From: Choristoneura fumiferana | Lineage: Eukaryota > Arthropoda > Insecta > Lepidoptera > Tortricidae | NCBI RefSeq assembly: GCF_025370935.1 | Contig: NC_133482.1 | Location: forward strand, 16,555,605-16,619,604 | DNA length: 64,000 nucleotides | Direction of reading: 5' to 3' | Part shown: piece after piece, positions 1 through 12,105 of the stretch | Numbering within the stretch: position 1 is the first letter of the stretch | Layout: each line of letters begins with the position of its first letter | Position numbers and translations under genes: made by a program | Notes under the pieces: model-generated | What the model saw: only the letters and a program-made list of their open reading frames with translations | Databases searched by the model: none | What the model was told of the DNA's origin: nothing

Positions 1-156
1 AATAATTGCAGTGGTTTTTTTCAAGCGTTTGTTTAACCTGCAACGCACGTAAACGCAATGTATGTAAGTTGTGATTTTAGAATTTGTAATTTTAAAATGA
101 GTACCATCCCGACAAAAAAAAGAAGTTAAAGTCGAAGTTAAAGTATTGCAGTATTT

Positions 157-275
157 TAACTCCCGACGCAGAAAGAGGGGTGTTATAAGTTTGACCGTAG
201 CGGTCGCTATGTGTGTCTGTCTATGGCACCGTAGCTGTTAAACGGGTGGACCGATTTGACTCTGTCTGCTTAGAA
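157..275 (+). repeat. Family G repeat (CGACGCAAAAAGAGGGGTGT type)
   Basis: TTTTAACTCCCGACGCAGAA, GAGGGGTGTTATAAGTTTGA, GGCACCGTAGCTGTTAAACG. Other copies: 12137-12345, 19755-19935, 20650-20823, 21670-21790, 23895-24052, 33912-34052, 50365-50500, and one split by a SINE at 44474-44965. No ORF. Confidence 0.65.
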
Positions 276-339
276 TTCGTTTATCGCTATCCCGCTATAA
301 TTATGCTATTGTGAGGAATAAAATATCCAATGTCCTTCC

Positions 340-447
340 CCGGTACTCAAACTATTTGTATACCGATTTCCATCTAAATCGGTTCAGCGGTTAGAGGTAA
401 CAAACAAACAGACTTACAAATTTTCGCATTTATAATATTAGTGGGAT
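340..447 (-). mobile_element. Helitron-like 5' end fragment
   Basis: TCGGTTCAGCGGTTAGAGGT then TTTTCGCATTTATAATATTA, the reversed element start. Confidence 0.5.
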
Positions 448-475
448 TATTTTGCTACTACTGATTTGTGTGTCA

Positions 476-651
476 ACATTTAGATACAAAGTAGGTGGTA
501 GGACCTTGTGCAAGGTCCGCCCGGATTGCTACCACCATCTTGCCCGCTAATCCTGCCGTGAAGCAGCAGTGCTTGCACTGTTGTGTTTCAGCGTGGAGAG
601 TAAGACAGCCGGTGAAATTACTGGCACTTGTGGTATCCCAAGCCTAAGGCC
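476..651 (+). mobile_element. Poly(A)-tailed LINE-like repeat (family C), 5' half of a split copy
   Basis: GTGAAGCAGCAGTGCTTGCA, then AAGACAGCCGGTGAAATTAC. It continues at 930-1063 after a SINE insertion. The family recurs reversed at 9745-9955, 23149-23406 and 52044-52220. Confidence 0.75.
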
Positions 652-929
652 TTAGATAAATAAATAATAAATAAATATCACGGGACAATTTACACCAATT
701 AACCTAGTCCCAAACCAATGTAAGCTTAGCAAAGCTTGTGTTATGGGTACTAAGCAACGGATAAATATAATTATATAAATAGATACATACTTAAATACAT
801 GTTAAACACCCAAGACCCGAGAACAAACATTCGTATTTTTCATACAAATATCTGCCCGACGCGGGAATCGAACCCGGGACCTCAAGCTTCGTAGTCAGGT
901 TCTCTAACCACTAGGACATCTGGTCGTCT
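652..929 (-). mobile_element. tRNA-derived SINE (family B) nested in family C
   Basis: Minus-strand head GACGACCAGATGTCCTAGTG with B box GGGTTCGATTCC, then a body with CTTGGGTGTTTAAC and a (TTTA)n tail at the left end. Flanking AAGGCC (646-651) and AAGGGCC (930-936) are target duplications. Confidence 0.85.
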
Positions 930-1063
930 AAGGGCCTCTAGGTTGGCAACGCATCTGAAATACCACTGGTGTTGCAGATGTTTATGGGCGGTGGTGATCT
1001 CTTACCATCAGGAGACCCACTTGCTCGTTTGCCATCCAGTCGAATAAAAAAAAAAATAAAAAA
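930..1063 (+). mobile_element. Family C repeat, 3' half with poly(A)
   Basis: Resumes at GGCCTCTAGGTTGGCAACGC and ends CCATCCAGTCGAATAAAA followed by A-rich DNA. The AAGG(G)CC flanks of the SINE are the target duplication. Confidence 0.75.
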
Positions 1064-1428
1064 ATATCATTTTTTATTTTCAAGATTAAAAATCAAACTA
1101 ATATTGACAATAATTTCAACATTGACTCACGAAGTTAGACATAATTAATAACACAAACTACTTACTATCATTGCTTTTACAACATCATATTGTCTATTTT
1201 CTAACTTTATTTAATTTTCATCGCCAACAAGTAATCTCAAATATTTCTTCAAAATACTCTTTCATCTTATGCTTTGAGTGCTTTTGGCCAGAACCGCTTT
1301 AAATTTGTACCGGAGCTATTTGGGACCGCGCTCCATTGACCAAGGCAATAAAGGGTTGTACCACTCCCGAAGTTTCTTCGTCCTGATTAAATTTTCATCT
1401 CGACATTACTGTAGAATTCAGCGACTAG

Positions 1429-1569
1429 TTATAAAGTTGTTATCTTATTATGTGTATCAAAAAGTACTTCAATTTTATCGTCATCATTAAATGCATTATT
1501 AACTTGATCGTCATTGTCATTACCACTTGTTTCATGATTCTCATGTTTATTCTCACTGTTATCCTCCAT
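1429..1569 (-). CDS. Small acidic ORF, possible transposase N-terminal remnant
   Basis: On the minus strand an ATG at 1569 opens 46 codons to TAA at 1429. The peptide is rich in Asp, Glu and Asn (runs such as N-D-N-D-D and N-D-D-D-K-I-E). Acidic N-termini of this kind occur in piggyBac-type transposases, but no catalytic region follows and the downstream frame is broken. No inverted repeats were found around it. It directly adjoins the tail of an RTE fragment at 1598. It may be chance. Confidence 0.15.
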   Translation of the reverse strand: MEDNSENKHENHETSGNDNDDQVNNAFNDDDKIEVLFDTHNKITTL

Positions 1570-1597
1570 GTCATTTTTAAAACCAATTATTACTTTT

Positions 1598-1810
1598 CAT
1601 CATCATCATCATATCAGCCGTAAGACTCCCACTGTTGGACAAAGGCCTCCCCATAGACCTCTAATTGCATTAGTTGTAAGCTTGTCCATCTCGCTGGTGG
1701 ACGTCCTACGCTGCGCTTGCCGATCTGCAGTGCTCATTCTGGAAATTTTCAGCCCCAACGGCTATCTGTTATCTGTGCTATATGGCCTGCCAATTGTCAC
1801 TTCAAAGAGT
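1598..1810 (-). pseudogene. RTE-type LINE 3' fragment
   Basis: CATCATCATCATCATATCAG (the reversed GATGAT tail) is followed by sequence parallel to 12791-13010, such as GGACAAAGGCCTCCCCATAG and GGACGTCCTACGCTGCGCT. No continuous frame. Confidence 0.75.
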
Positions 1811-3155
1811 TTTAATTCAACATTTACTACTTTCGTATGTAGTTTTAGTTACCTTTATTACCTTTATTTTGATTTGTACTGAGCTATGTTTTATTAATAA
1901 ATATCCACTTTCGTACTATCTATATTTTGTATAATTAAATACCGTTAACTTTATATCAGTTTTGTAGCAATGAAGTAATTATTATTTTTTTACGATTTCA
2001 CGCCATAAGAAACTTGAAAAAAATTAAGAAACCGATACATAATTGAGTTTGCGTGAGCACGTTTTTTAATAACATCCAGTATTTTATTAGCTTCGTTAAA
2101 ACTGGTTATTGGATACCTAGTTATCGAAAACCTCCCTCGAGTAATTCGTTTTGGGAAAATTATTTTTCAATAAATTGAAAAATAAATATTATGAAGTGGA
2201 TAGGTAGGTCTTTTATTCCTTTTTTTTGTTAATATTCATTTTGATCGACTGTGACGCAATTGCTGTATTTTTGGGTTAGTATGTCACGTGTTTTTTTGTA
2301 GATTATAACTTTGCCGTCTACAACCTTATTCTGACAATAATAATAATATGCAACTTTAAAATTGACACTGACAAAACAGAACTCGTCATGATGTGAATCG
2401 TTTTCAAACTGTAATTGTGTGCTATTATAGAAGATACCTTATTCAAATTTAAACATTGAAACTGACAAAACAGTTTACAATATAACCACAACATAATAGT
2501 AGCAAAACAACATTTAAAATCGTTCGCGAATGAAACATTAAAAAGCCGTTAAACCTTGTTTACGTAATGGAAACACTTAGCTGAATAGAAACTTCAGATT
2601 ATACCAGACAACTAGAAGAAACACTAAAGACCTTTTTACGGGCTAAATGGAGGACAAATCCGGCTTCAGTAGGCGTCGGGTATTAATATAAATTTTAGCT
2701 GTTACCCGACTGAGAAATCGTTTCTATAGAAAACATTCAGAGCGAAACCCAGTAACAAAGGCGGTCAAAACAAAAGCCTCACTATAAAGAACCCTCGGAT
2801 CTTTGCCTCCTTACCTTTTTTTATTGTTGCCTAACCTTTTCCCGTTGATCCACTCTCATTTAATAACCTTTTTTGCTATGTAACACATAAAATAGGATTT
2901 TACAACTCGCTGCGCACCAATTTTGCCTGAAAAGATGCTCCTTTCAAAGCTTTCAAGGGATGATGTTTATTGTTTGCGAAGTTACGGCATTTGCGGCTTG
3001 ATAGTCAGTGAACGGAGTTTGCAGATTTTTAACCGACTTCAAAAGGGTTTCACGGTTCAGCGACTACAGTATTAAAATTTTAAACTAGAATGACGGAGAA
3101 TCTATCCCTTCTGTTTACTAAATTCAATCTGACGTATAAATGAACTAAAATAATT
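1811..3155. other. AT-rich DNA, no feature recognised
   Basis: No coding frame, hairpin or familiar repeat could be supported. It could be intergenic or intronic. Confidence 0.5.
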
Positions 3156-3400
3156 TCTTTGCTCACCCGCGACCTTTATGATAGCTAAGTTTATGCAAGA
3201 TATGCGCATTCATGCAGTTCCTCCACCTCCACACTGTAAGAACACACACAAACCCATCTATCACCACCACCACAATACACTTTCGCGTTTCGAACTCTCA
3301 ACCAGAGCTCATCTTCAGAGCAACACAACCGTACACCATAGTACCAGATGTCAAACCAACACAACTCTCACATCTCGTTCTAACATCTGGTAGTATGGTC
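3156..3400. repeat. Foldback repeat, left arm and loop only
   Basis: TTCTTTGCTCACCCGCGACC through AACCCATCTATCACCACCAC, CGCGTTTCGAACTCTCAACC and ACATCTGGTAGTATGG. The right arm is missing. Confidence 0.75.
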
Positions 3401-3410
3401 TGTAAAAAAA

Positions 3411-4359
3411 AACAGAGTACCTTGTAATTTTCGACTATTACTTGAGACTACAACGAAAAATCCCTTTTAGTCTATATTTCTACAAATAAAGACAAAGTTT
3501 CGTCTCAACTCTTATAGTCCACATTAGAGTCTAAAATTTATGCCCACGTGGTTTTAGTGGCTCTCGAATTTCAATGAAATGGCCGACGCTTGCTCGGCAG
3601 TAACTGTGGTCATAAACGAATTGATCCCCTATATTCTCAGAGGATTAAACTAACCGGAGAAGACATCGAAGGTTTTAGCATTTTACACTGTTCAATGGTT
3701 ATACCGACCGACATCTGCATCGAACGTGAGGGGTGGATACACCTAGTTTCAGTGCATACGAGTACATGTACATATACGACGGTACGGCATGGGATATATA
3801 TGTCGCAGATAAATGGCCAAATCGTATCTTCGGACAAATCTGTAAGGGATATGACCAAATCACGTGTAATATGCAAATAGCTAATTTCATTTTATTATTT
3901 TACCTAGAAAAAATCAGTCATTTGATCCAATCTCTGAAATTGTTTAATGAAATGTCGAAATCAGCGAAAAAAGCAAGTCGTATTTTCTTTTTTCTCGTTT
4001 TTATTTTACAGTCTTGGTCGATTACATAATACCTAAGTACGTGTGGTGTCTCCGGTTGGTTCAAAACTCTAAGGTAATAAACGAATTGATCCCCCGAATC
4101 CTTTCAGTTTGGCTACATTGACGATCTTTTTCTGGGAGCATCTTTGAGTGCGTCATAATATTTAGCGAATTCCGATTTTGTACGTGTTTATAATTCAAGA
4201 GCAGCCAATTTCGTCTGAATCGAGAAAAATATTGAATTAAGGATTTTTTCGTTTGTTAAGTAGCTGCTGAAATGCGATGTTGATATTTTTATGCAAATGT
4301 GAATACTTTTTCCAGACAACTGTCTATTTCTATGTCCAGTCTACATGCGTGCTTTTGCG
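3411..4359. other. Unassigned DNA
   Basis: AACGAATTGATCCCC occurs at 3617 and again at 4080, suggesting an old local duplication. Overlapping short frames on both strands at 3590-4029 show no protein-like pattern. Confidence 0.4.
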
Positions 4360-4462
4360 AGGCACAAGTCTCGTGTCAAAATAAGAGGGCTTGAGGTCTA
4401 TTTCTCACGCTGGCTTTTTCGGATTAGGAACATTGCTAACACTAAAGAATTGCTTCAAAGGG
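4360..4462 (-). mobile_element. Decayed SINE family A fragment
   Basis: AGAGGGCTTGAGGTCTATTT, ACGCTGGC, CGGATTAGGAACATTG and GAATTGCTTC follow the order of the central part of 37959-38277, with many changes. No tRNA head. Confidence 0.5.
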
Positions 4463-4907
4463 GAGCTCGGTCGCCTATAGGTACGCGATCTTCTGCTTGA
4501 TTGCTACCTACGTATATATAGAGTGTAGGTAGCTAGAAGCCTATGTGGTTTAATACAGAGCCAATAATATAGTGAAATATATTTTATAATAGAGAATAAT
4601 AATAGAGAAGTATATTTTTATGTCAAAAAACAAGATTATGTACTCGTATTAATTGAACTACTAACAATTCTTCAGTCACGTTTATATTTAAACAGTGCTA
4701 TAAGTTCTGTTGTTGTTTTGTTTTCTACTACTCGTTTAAAAGTTTTGTCATAATAAATTGATTATCAAACATTTTTTACTCTGTGCCAAAAGCTACTATT
4801 TTCTTAATAGTTTGCGTAAAGTTGTAAGGGACGGTACAATGCTAACAATAAAATATTGACCATTGCGTTTGTGTTGATACAAATGCAATAATAAATTAAA
4901 TAATAGG

Positions 4908-5080
4908 CAAACGCAGCGCAGGACGTCCACTATCAAAATGGTCGGTTGACCTGATTAAACCCGCTGGTTCACGATGGATGCAGGATTCAACCATTTTCAA
5001 CCGAAGCAACTGGAGGTCTATGAAGGAGGCCTGGGTCCAACAGTGAACGCCTTACGGCTGATATGATAGTGATGATATTA
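4908..5080 (+). pseudogene. RTE-type LINE 3' fragment
   Basis: CGCAGCGCAGGACGTCCAC, then AACTGGAGGTCTATGAAGG and AGGCCTGGGTCCAACAGTG, ending in a decayed TGATATGATAGTGATGATA tail. It parallels 38511-38617. Confidence 0.7.
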
Positions 5081-5084
5081 AAAT

Positions 5085-7617
5085 CTACCTCCGATGCCTA
5101 TAGCATCAAATAACCTTGAGGCCCCTTTAAAACTGCTGAATCCTCCAAACCCGCCAGGCACCATAACTTGTTGCACCATTAATTACCAACATTGTCGAAA
5201 GCCGATACCAGGCAAAATTGAATTTCTTAATTGCCCTTCTACGACAGTAAAATTGCCTTGATAAACCGGCCTTCGGAGTATCGGTACGCAACTGAAATTT
5301 TCATTAATATTTTTTTTTGATCCACCGCCGGTTTGGCCGGAAAGTTTTTTAATTTCAATCGTCAAGTGGAAATTGTGGTTGTCAGATAAAGTATGTTTAC
5401 CTATGTACCTACCAGCTTTAGGGATGCGAAATTATTTATTTACTGAGATGTTGATTGATTAGAAATTTAGGTATGGAGACCTACTTGAACTTTGATACTA
5501 TTTATTGTAGAAACATATAAAACCAAAATAATAATAAATAAATACTGGTTCTCAACATACACATACAGATTAAATGTATGAAATAAACAGTGGTGTGGTA
5601 GAACTAGTTTAAATTCTGACGTCGTAAGCCAAAATAGTTGAAATAATTAATAAAAAAATGATTAAATTATAATGGAAAAATATCGAAATTGGTTTCTAAT
5701 ACTCATACTCCTTTATTGGTAATATAATTATTACATGTCATTTTGTTAAATTATTTCTAATATTCTAAAGCTAATTAATTTAATAATTTTCAGTAAGTAT
5801 AGAACCTCCTCCTTTTTGAGGTCGGTTAAAGAGACTATGTAACCACGAAATATAGCGCACAAAGCACCACTTAAAACAATTAGTCATCTCTAAAACAATA
5901 AACATCTGTTTTCTGTATCCTTTCAGGTTCCATATTTAAAGGGATCCAGTAAATAATTTCGTAGATTACAAGACAATAACGTCATTCTGATGATTTACGG
6001 CTATATCAGATACAGAAGAGGCTATCCCACTCCCACCCGCTGCCGGTAAGTGGGGCATAATTGAAACAGCATGATTTATTCGTCCAGCTCCCCATGTTTT
6101 CACTTGCTATTCGTTTACAGCAGTCACAGTTGAAAAAATACAGTACGGCAATCAAAAGTTTTCTTTTACTCAACCAGTTTAATGAAATAAGTTTATCGGT
6201 AATGGTTTTGATAAACATTGCAAATTCTATGCTGGTAAATATGTCAAAATATCGGGAAGGAGCACGGTCAAACAGTTCAATAAATAGTTAGGTACTAAGA
6301 TATTTGCTGATCTTTTTACCTCTAAAGTCATCATTTTTATCAAATGAACTTTTAACGCATCCATTGGGTGCATGATTGTTGATAACGTTGGTCTAATAAA
6401 ATTGTCGTCAGAAAATATTTTGACTAACTACAATGGGCATTGCCCTTTTTTCGTTTTTTGTGTCCATTCAAACACTTTTTGGTAGAGATCCCTTAAAGGA
6501 ATAAGTTTGCCTTTGCACATTTGTGTTTGTTTACTTATTTTGTACAAGAGTTTACATACATACATACATACTTTTTGTAACATCAGATTAAAAAAAAGAG
6601 TTATTATATTTGTTATTTTAACAGTCTCAAATAGATAACAATTCTGAGTGGTATTTAAATCACACAGTTAATGATTCATTTAAAAGTTACTAAAAAATCT
6701 CTTTAAAAATTGTTTTTAAGTCAGCGGAGGTACTATTGGGAACTATGTACGGCCAAAGCCTTCTTATTCTCCGACTAGATTTTTGAGCTCAGCAGTACAA
6801 GTAATGATTTTATTCAACAGTTACTTATGGGAACTACAGTCTTTTTATTTAGTAAACGAGGTTTTTACGCTCAGCAGTGGAACGTACATAAATAAGCGGA
6901 AATAACTACTATTGAATTACTCATATATATGAAATACTATTTTAAAGTTACATAAGATTGACGTACTGTTTCTTATAGGACACTGTGCCAGTGAAAAGGC
7001 TTTCTTACAATTTCGCCTCCACCCTTTCTGTGAATTATAGCCTTTTAAATTTTTATTCTTTGTTATCGCACTTGGTTTTTTTTTCGACAAAATAAAGAGG
7101 ATTACACCATTAATTTTAGCTTGTTTTCTTAAATTACTTTGTACTGTGTTAATTTGTTTAAAGGAAATTTATCAATGGTAATTTTTTAACTACTATTCTC
7201 ATTGCAAGACAGCTGATTGCTCACGTTGATTTGTCAAATAATCGTTTGACAGTTTAACCGAGGGAAATAGATTTTTTAATTTTTATATCATGTAGATAGT
7301 TAGGGATCCTGGCATATCACTAAAAAAAAATTTTTTTTTTCGCAAATGTTCAGTTCCCAACTGTTTCATTATGGAAATCTATTTTTTTCTGAAATTGTTA
7401 ACTATTTATATCCTGGAGAGAGAGCCCTTCAAGTGAGATAGGTTGGTATTATAACAATTCCAAAATACATATCAACATTAAAAAAAAATTTTCGTCCTTA
7501 TGAAACAGTTGTAAAACAAATCATTTGGGAATCATATTTTCGGTAAAAAATTAGAGAACCAGTAATCAGATAGGTATTATTCAACTTGTCTCGGTTACAT
7601 ATGAAAGAGCAAACAAA
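5085..7617. other. AT-rich DNA, no gene recognised
   Basis: Only short frames on both strands (5183-5365, 6006-6291), with no domain or codon bias. A (CATA)n patch lies near 6555. Confidence 0.45.
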
Positions 7618-7619
7618 TA

Positions 7620-7914
7620 CAAGGTGCTCGTAAGTATTGCGAGAAATTTAAATCCCGAATTCCTGAGGTTATAAGGAGTAATAAAGGTTACATGAACCGA
7701 GGTCGAAATATGCTTAGTTTTTGAGATATTTCCATTTTTATGCAAAAAAGTTTATATGAAAGTGGTGGAGGTGCTGGGATTATGTATTTATTATGTATGA
7801 AAAAATATAAAAGATAAAAAGCATAATTCGACCTAGGTTCATTTAAAATTTATTACTCCATATGGCCTCAGGAATTCGTGATTGAAATCTCTCGCAACGC
7901 TTACGAGTACCTTG
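7620..7914. mobile_element. MITE with ~90-bp terminal inverted repeats and TA duplication
   Basis: CAAGGTGCTCGTAAG...  at the left and CTTACGAGTACCTTG at the right. The arms stay complementary through GAATTCCTGAGG and GGAGTAATAAA. TA flanks both ends (7618-7619 and 7915-7916), typical of Tc1/mariner-type insertion. The ~110-bp centre is non-coding. Confidence 0.88.
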
Positions 7915-8619
7915 TATACACACACAATCACACTTCAAGACATTCTTAAACTTGTTGGGAAGAACTACCAGGTATACGTATGTCATACTAGAATCTCAAG
8001 ATGCTAGTCTAGTGGCAGTAGGTAAAGTTTAATGCTGACAAAACGAAACCCAATAAATCTAGCTATTTACTTAAGCACTATTAGCCGCCTATTACACAAA
8101 ATGGTTGAACAATCGTACAAAAGAACAAGAGCCGCTTAAGGGCTTAGGATAAAAACAGAAAGGTCATAAAAGCACATCGGATCAAATTGACTTCGGTCCT
8201 TTTGCCATGATAAATAGGGGCAATACAATAATCGGATAAGGAGGTGAGTGGAGGAAAATGGGGGGAGGCAATATTCAACAACACAGGATTATCTGGGTGT
8301 ATGCTTTGTAAGGGACTTTTATGATAATGTGTGATTAATGTGATACGGGAGTAGAAAAAGTGTTCAGCGGTTTAATTTTGTAACTAGCTAATTATAGGTA
8401 CAATAGAATAAATTAATTTATTTTGATTTAGATTGGTAAAAAGTGGTTTTTATAAATGTGCTAAAGTGCAGTGACACATCAAACAAATGCATAAGTACAT
8501 TGACTTGCGAATATTGTCTAATTTCAAATAGATTTTTAAAGCTAAATATTTTTTTATAAGAGGGAGGCAAACGTTACTTTGATGGTCGTTAGGCTTCGTA
8601 TCTAAAAGAAATGGGCGAA

Positions 8620-8706
8620 AATGTGTTGCGAGGAAAATGGTTTTCATGAATTAACAGAAACTCTTCATTTACCTATTCTCGCACAGCACAGCTCTAGTGG
8701 AAACAG
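8620..8706. mobile_element. GCGTTTCCACC-family fragment
   Basis: GTGTTGCGAGGAAAATGG, ACTCTTCATTTACC and CTAGTGGAAACAGCTGAGAA parallel 31210-31300. It directly precedes the RTE fragment tail. Confidence 0.5.
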
Positions 8707-8724
8707 CTGAGAAGAGCGAGGATG

Positions 8725-9205
8725 GATCATCATCATCATTATCAGCCTATGTTCGTCCACTGCTGGACACAGGCCTCTCCCATGGCACGCCACTGAGCAC
8801 GATCCTCCGCCACTCATCCAGCTCTTGCCAGCCGTCCTGCGAAGATCATCGCTCCACCGAGTCTGAGGACGTCCTACGCTACGTTTGCCGATCCGTGGTC
8901 TCCACTCAAGAACTCGTGACGTCTACCCCAACGATTATCGGTTCTTCGGGTTAAATGGCCGGCCCATTGCCACTTCAGCGTGCTAATGCGGTGGGCTATG
9001 TCGATAACTTTGGTTCTCTGTCGGATCAATTCGTTACGAATTCTATCTTTCAGAGAAACTCCGAGCATAGCCCTTTCCATAGCACGTTGAGCAACTTTAA
9101 ATTTGTGGACCAGCCCTAACGTGAGCGTCCATGTTTCGACACCGTATGTCATGACGGGTAGGACGCACTGATTGAAGACTTTCGTCTTTAGACTCTGTGG
9201 AATTG
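8725..9205 (-). pseudogene. RTE-type LINE, C-terminal reverse-transcriptase fragment and 3' end
   Basis: On the minus strand it reads C-V-L-P-V-M-T-Y-G-V-E-T-W, then R-A-M-L-G-V-S-L-K-D-R-I-R-N, then L-K-W-Q-W-A-G-H-L. This is the conserved C-terminal block of RTE endonuclease/reverse transcriptases. It ends, reading minus, in a (GATGAT)n tail at 8725-8740. Frameshifts occur before the 3'UTR. The 5' part with endonuclease and catalytic RT motifs is missing. Confidence 0.85.
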
Positions 9206-9264
9206 GTGATGTGAAGATAGATAAATAGAGCATTTCTATTGGTTCATGAAAAAGACATTTGCAA

Positions 9265-9395
9265 GACAACTTGCAAGAAAAATCGTGCAAGGTGCATTAC
9301 AATGCTGCGCTCGATTGACCACTACAAACTCGTTGGCTTTACGGCCTCGCAATGTAATGCAACTTACACGACTTTTTCTTGCAAGTCTAAACTCG
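9265..9395. repeat. ~40-bp inverted repeat
   Basis: ACTTGCAAGAAAAATCGTGC AAGGTGCATTACA at the left is the imperfect inverse of TGTAATGCAACTTACACGAC plus TTTTTCTTGCAAGT at the right. A further copy of the right arm sits at 9548-9582. Confidence 0.75.
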
Positions 9396-9744
9396 CTGAG
9401 GAACTTAAATAGCTTTTATTCCTAGTAATATTACGCAAAAACTGGAGGCACTGGAAATGTGTTTTACCGTCGTATGTCACACATAAGCTAGGTCCATAGA
9501 GCCACGAATGACGAGGTATACCTAGTGCCATCCACGAGAATAGGCTACAGCCTACACGACTTTTTCTTGCAAGTCTAAACTCGGCTTTAAGCATCAATTA
9601 CTATACCTTCCGCCGCCTAACTTTGCCTAAAAGTTCATTGCCACGACTAGTACGACAAAAACTATAAAGGTATAATTCCAATAATTGAATAGGCACTATA
9701 CCGTTAAGTGATTCGAACACAATCCGGGAGTAACGTTAAGACGT

Positions 9745-9955
9745 AGCATAATTTTTTTTTTATTCGACTGGATGGCAAACGAGCAAGTGGGTCTCCTGAT
9801 GGTAAGAGATCACCACCACCCATAAACATCTGCAACACCAGGGGTATTGCAGATGCGTTGCCAACCTAGGATACCTCAAGTGCCAGTAATTTCACCGGCT
9901 GTCTTACTCTCCACGCCGAAACACAACAGTACAAGCACTGCTGCTTCACTCTCTC
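9745..9955 (-). mobile_element. Family C LINE-like repeat
   Basis: Poly(T) then TTCGACTGGATGGCAAACGA, GTAAGAGATCACCACCACCC and TTGCCAACCTAGGATACCTC, ending at GCACTGCTGCTTCAC. Reverse of 476-1063 without the SINE. Confidence 0.8.
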
Positions 9956-10446
9956 TGCTTGCTTTTTTGCTTTTTTGTATCTCAGAATGCGTCAAAACTG
10001 AGTATTAAGTACTTAATGAACTTTAAGGCAGATTTATATGGCGCGTGGTATAACTTATACTCTATGACTATAATGATATTACCACAGATATTACTTAACG
10101 GAACCCGGTACACAAAAAATAACCAAATTTTCCTGTGTTTTACGTATAACGGAAACTTGTTCTTGTTTTAGATTTTCGTTTGATACTGAATTTGACTAAT
10201 CGCCCTCTCACACAGTAAGGGAATCGAACGTGTACAACATTATTTCCATTTTGAAATTACTGGCCTTCGTGTTAAGATTAAGAATCGATTGCGTTGCCCC
10301 ATCGACTTGGTTAGATGTATTTTTGGAGAGTTGTAATGTTCTTTTTGTTAGATTCTTGTCATTTATTGATAAAGGTGACCTAAAATGTTGATTTGTAGTT
10401 AACATGCTTTATGCGTTATTAGTGTAAGTAAACAGTTAGGCGTATA

Positions 10447-10580
10447 TCGTCACTACTTTTAAAAAAACTCGTAGCTCAAAATAGATCATTTTTCTGAGTG
10501 AACTTTATACACATTACATCAAGGTTCAATTTTGTTGACATATTGATTTTAGATACGAGATTTTTGCAAAGTAGTGATGA
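10447..10580. mobile_element. Short MITE, TA duplication (TCGTCACTAC family), copy 1
   Basis: Starts TCGTCACTACTTTTAAAAAA, ends GCAAAGTAGTGATGA, with TA on each side. The core carries TGAGTGAACTTTATACACAT. Confidence 0.82.
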
Positions 10581-11525
10581 TATGTAATACTAGGTTATGC
10601 CTGCGACTTCGTCTGCGTAGATTTTTATATTTACACAATACTCCATAGGAATGAGGTTACTATCACGCATTGCCCGTTTTCGTGGGATTTTCGAAAAATC
10701 TATTCAAACTACGGCTAGGGTAACAATCCACTGAGAAATCTGATCACCACGTTTTACAACTATAAAGCTTAAGGAATAAAATATTTTTTTAATGACATTA
10801 ATTTATCGATCCTCCTAGTTAGAATTTTATGTTAAATAATTTATTATATACAATATTGACAACTTAATTGTAAGGCTAGAATTGCAATATATCTGACTTG
10901 CTTATCGCATTGGGCATGCCTGTAATGATAGATTTAAATTTTGCAATTTTTAAATTAATAAATAAATAAAAATATTTTAAATCCTCCCTTACTATTTTCC
11001 TACATCGAGCGATCTCAAAGATCGCGTACGATGTCTTTGGGATCGCAGCCCAGACTTGCGCTGGCTTGCCGTTTTAGCCGAAAGCGAAGGCCTGCCTGGC
11101 TACTATGTAATATTGGTAAGCTTAGCTTGGTTGATCAGCGAACGCGATGCGCGAGTGAAGCTCCTCTGTTTCAGCTTCAACACAAATGCTTTCGTATAAA
11201 TCTTTCACGTGGATATCTAGCTGTTCTCTTCGTAAGTTTGCATTTCTGAACCGATTCTTGTGAGATTTTGGGAGATTTGCAAGGTTCAATAACATTAGGT
11301 TTTTTTCTTGCCGATTATGTATCTATAATTGTACCTATCAAGTTTATGGAGCCATGAGAGTTAAAAACGTGAAAAATATTACATTCCATAAGTTTTAGCA
11401 TGGTTCACTAGTTCAACGAGAATTTTTAGGGTTCCGTCAAATGGAAAACACGGAATCCTTATTGAATCACTTTGTCCTCTTGCCTGTCTGTCAACACTAC
11501 CGGGTAGTTTCTATCGATGATCTCA

Positions 11526-11610
11526 TCCGCCGAAGTTAAAGGGAATTTGAGGGAGCCTTGAGGGAGGCCTATGTCCAGCAGTGGACTTCTTTCGGCTGAC
11601 ATGATGATAG
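11526..11610 (+). pseudogene. RTE-type LINE 3' terminus
   Basis: GAGGCCTATGTCCAGCAGTG followed by CGGCTGACATGATGATAG, the standard 3' end of the RTE family seen elsewhere in the window. Confidence 0.65.
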
Positions 11611-11939
11611 TGGTATATTTAGCATGTGTGCTAAATTAAATAAACTTTGACCCCTTTTGCTTGAAATGCAAGTTAGTCGGTCAACCAGGCACTCGTCTAA
11701 ATCTGGGGCAAGCATTTAACATAATCAGGTTATATTTAGAACGGTTAAGCTCCTGCTTGATGCTTTATAATATGCTTATGACTGTCACAATATGCGACAA
11801 ACGGATAAATTAATTGGCGTCCATTGTATTTCTCTTTATAGTATAAACTCTAATGGGTTTAATATCGGTAGATGGGGTTAGTGTCGTTAGATCTATTTCA
11901 CGAGTCTTGCCTTGAGATTCGTTTAAATCCCACTGTTCC

Positions 11940-12105
11940 TACTTCTACTTATATATTACAATATAATAACTCTTTATTGCATATATACCAACACATAGTA
12001 AGCAATACAGAAAACACAGGTATACACAGAGATTTTCTGATAGACGGCCTTATCGCTTCAGAGCGATCTCTTTTAGGCAACCTGAACCACACACACACCT
12101 CACAC
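11940..12105 (-). mobile_element. LINE 3' fragment
   Basis: AATAATAACTC-type A/T tail, CAATAAAGAGTTATTATATT on the minus strand, and the block CGGCCTTATCGCTTCAGAGC. A second copy is at 39948-40050. Confidence 0.5.

Noticed and set aside
3178..3427. Histidine-rich small protein
   Set aside because: The His run comes from CACCACCACC in the foldback arm, repeated in non-coding copies at 13490 and 41380.
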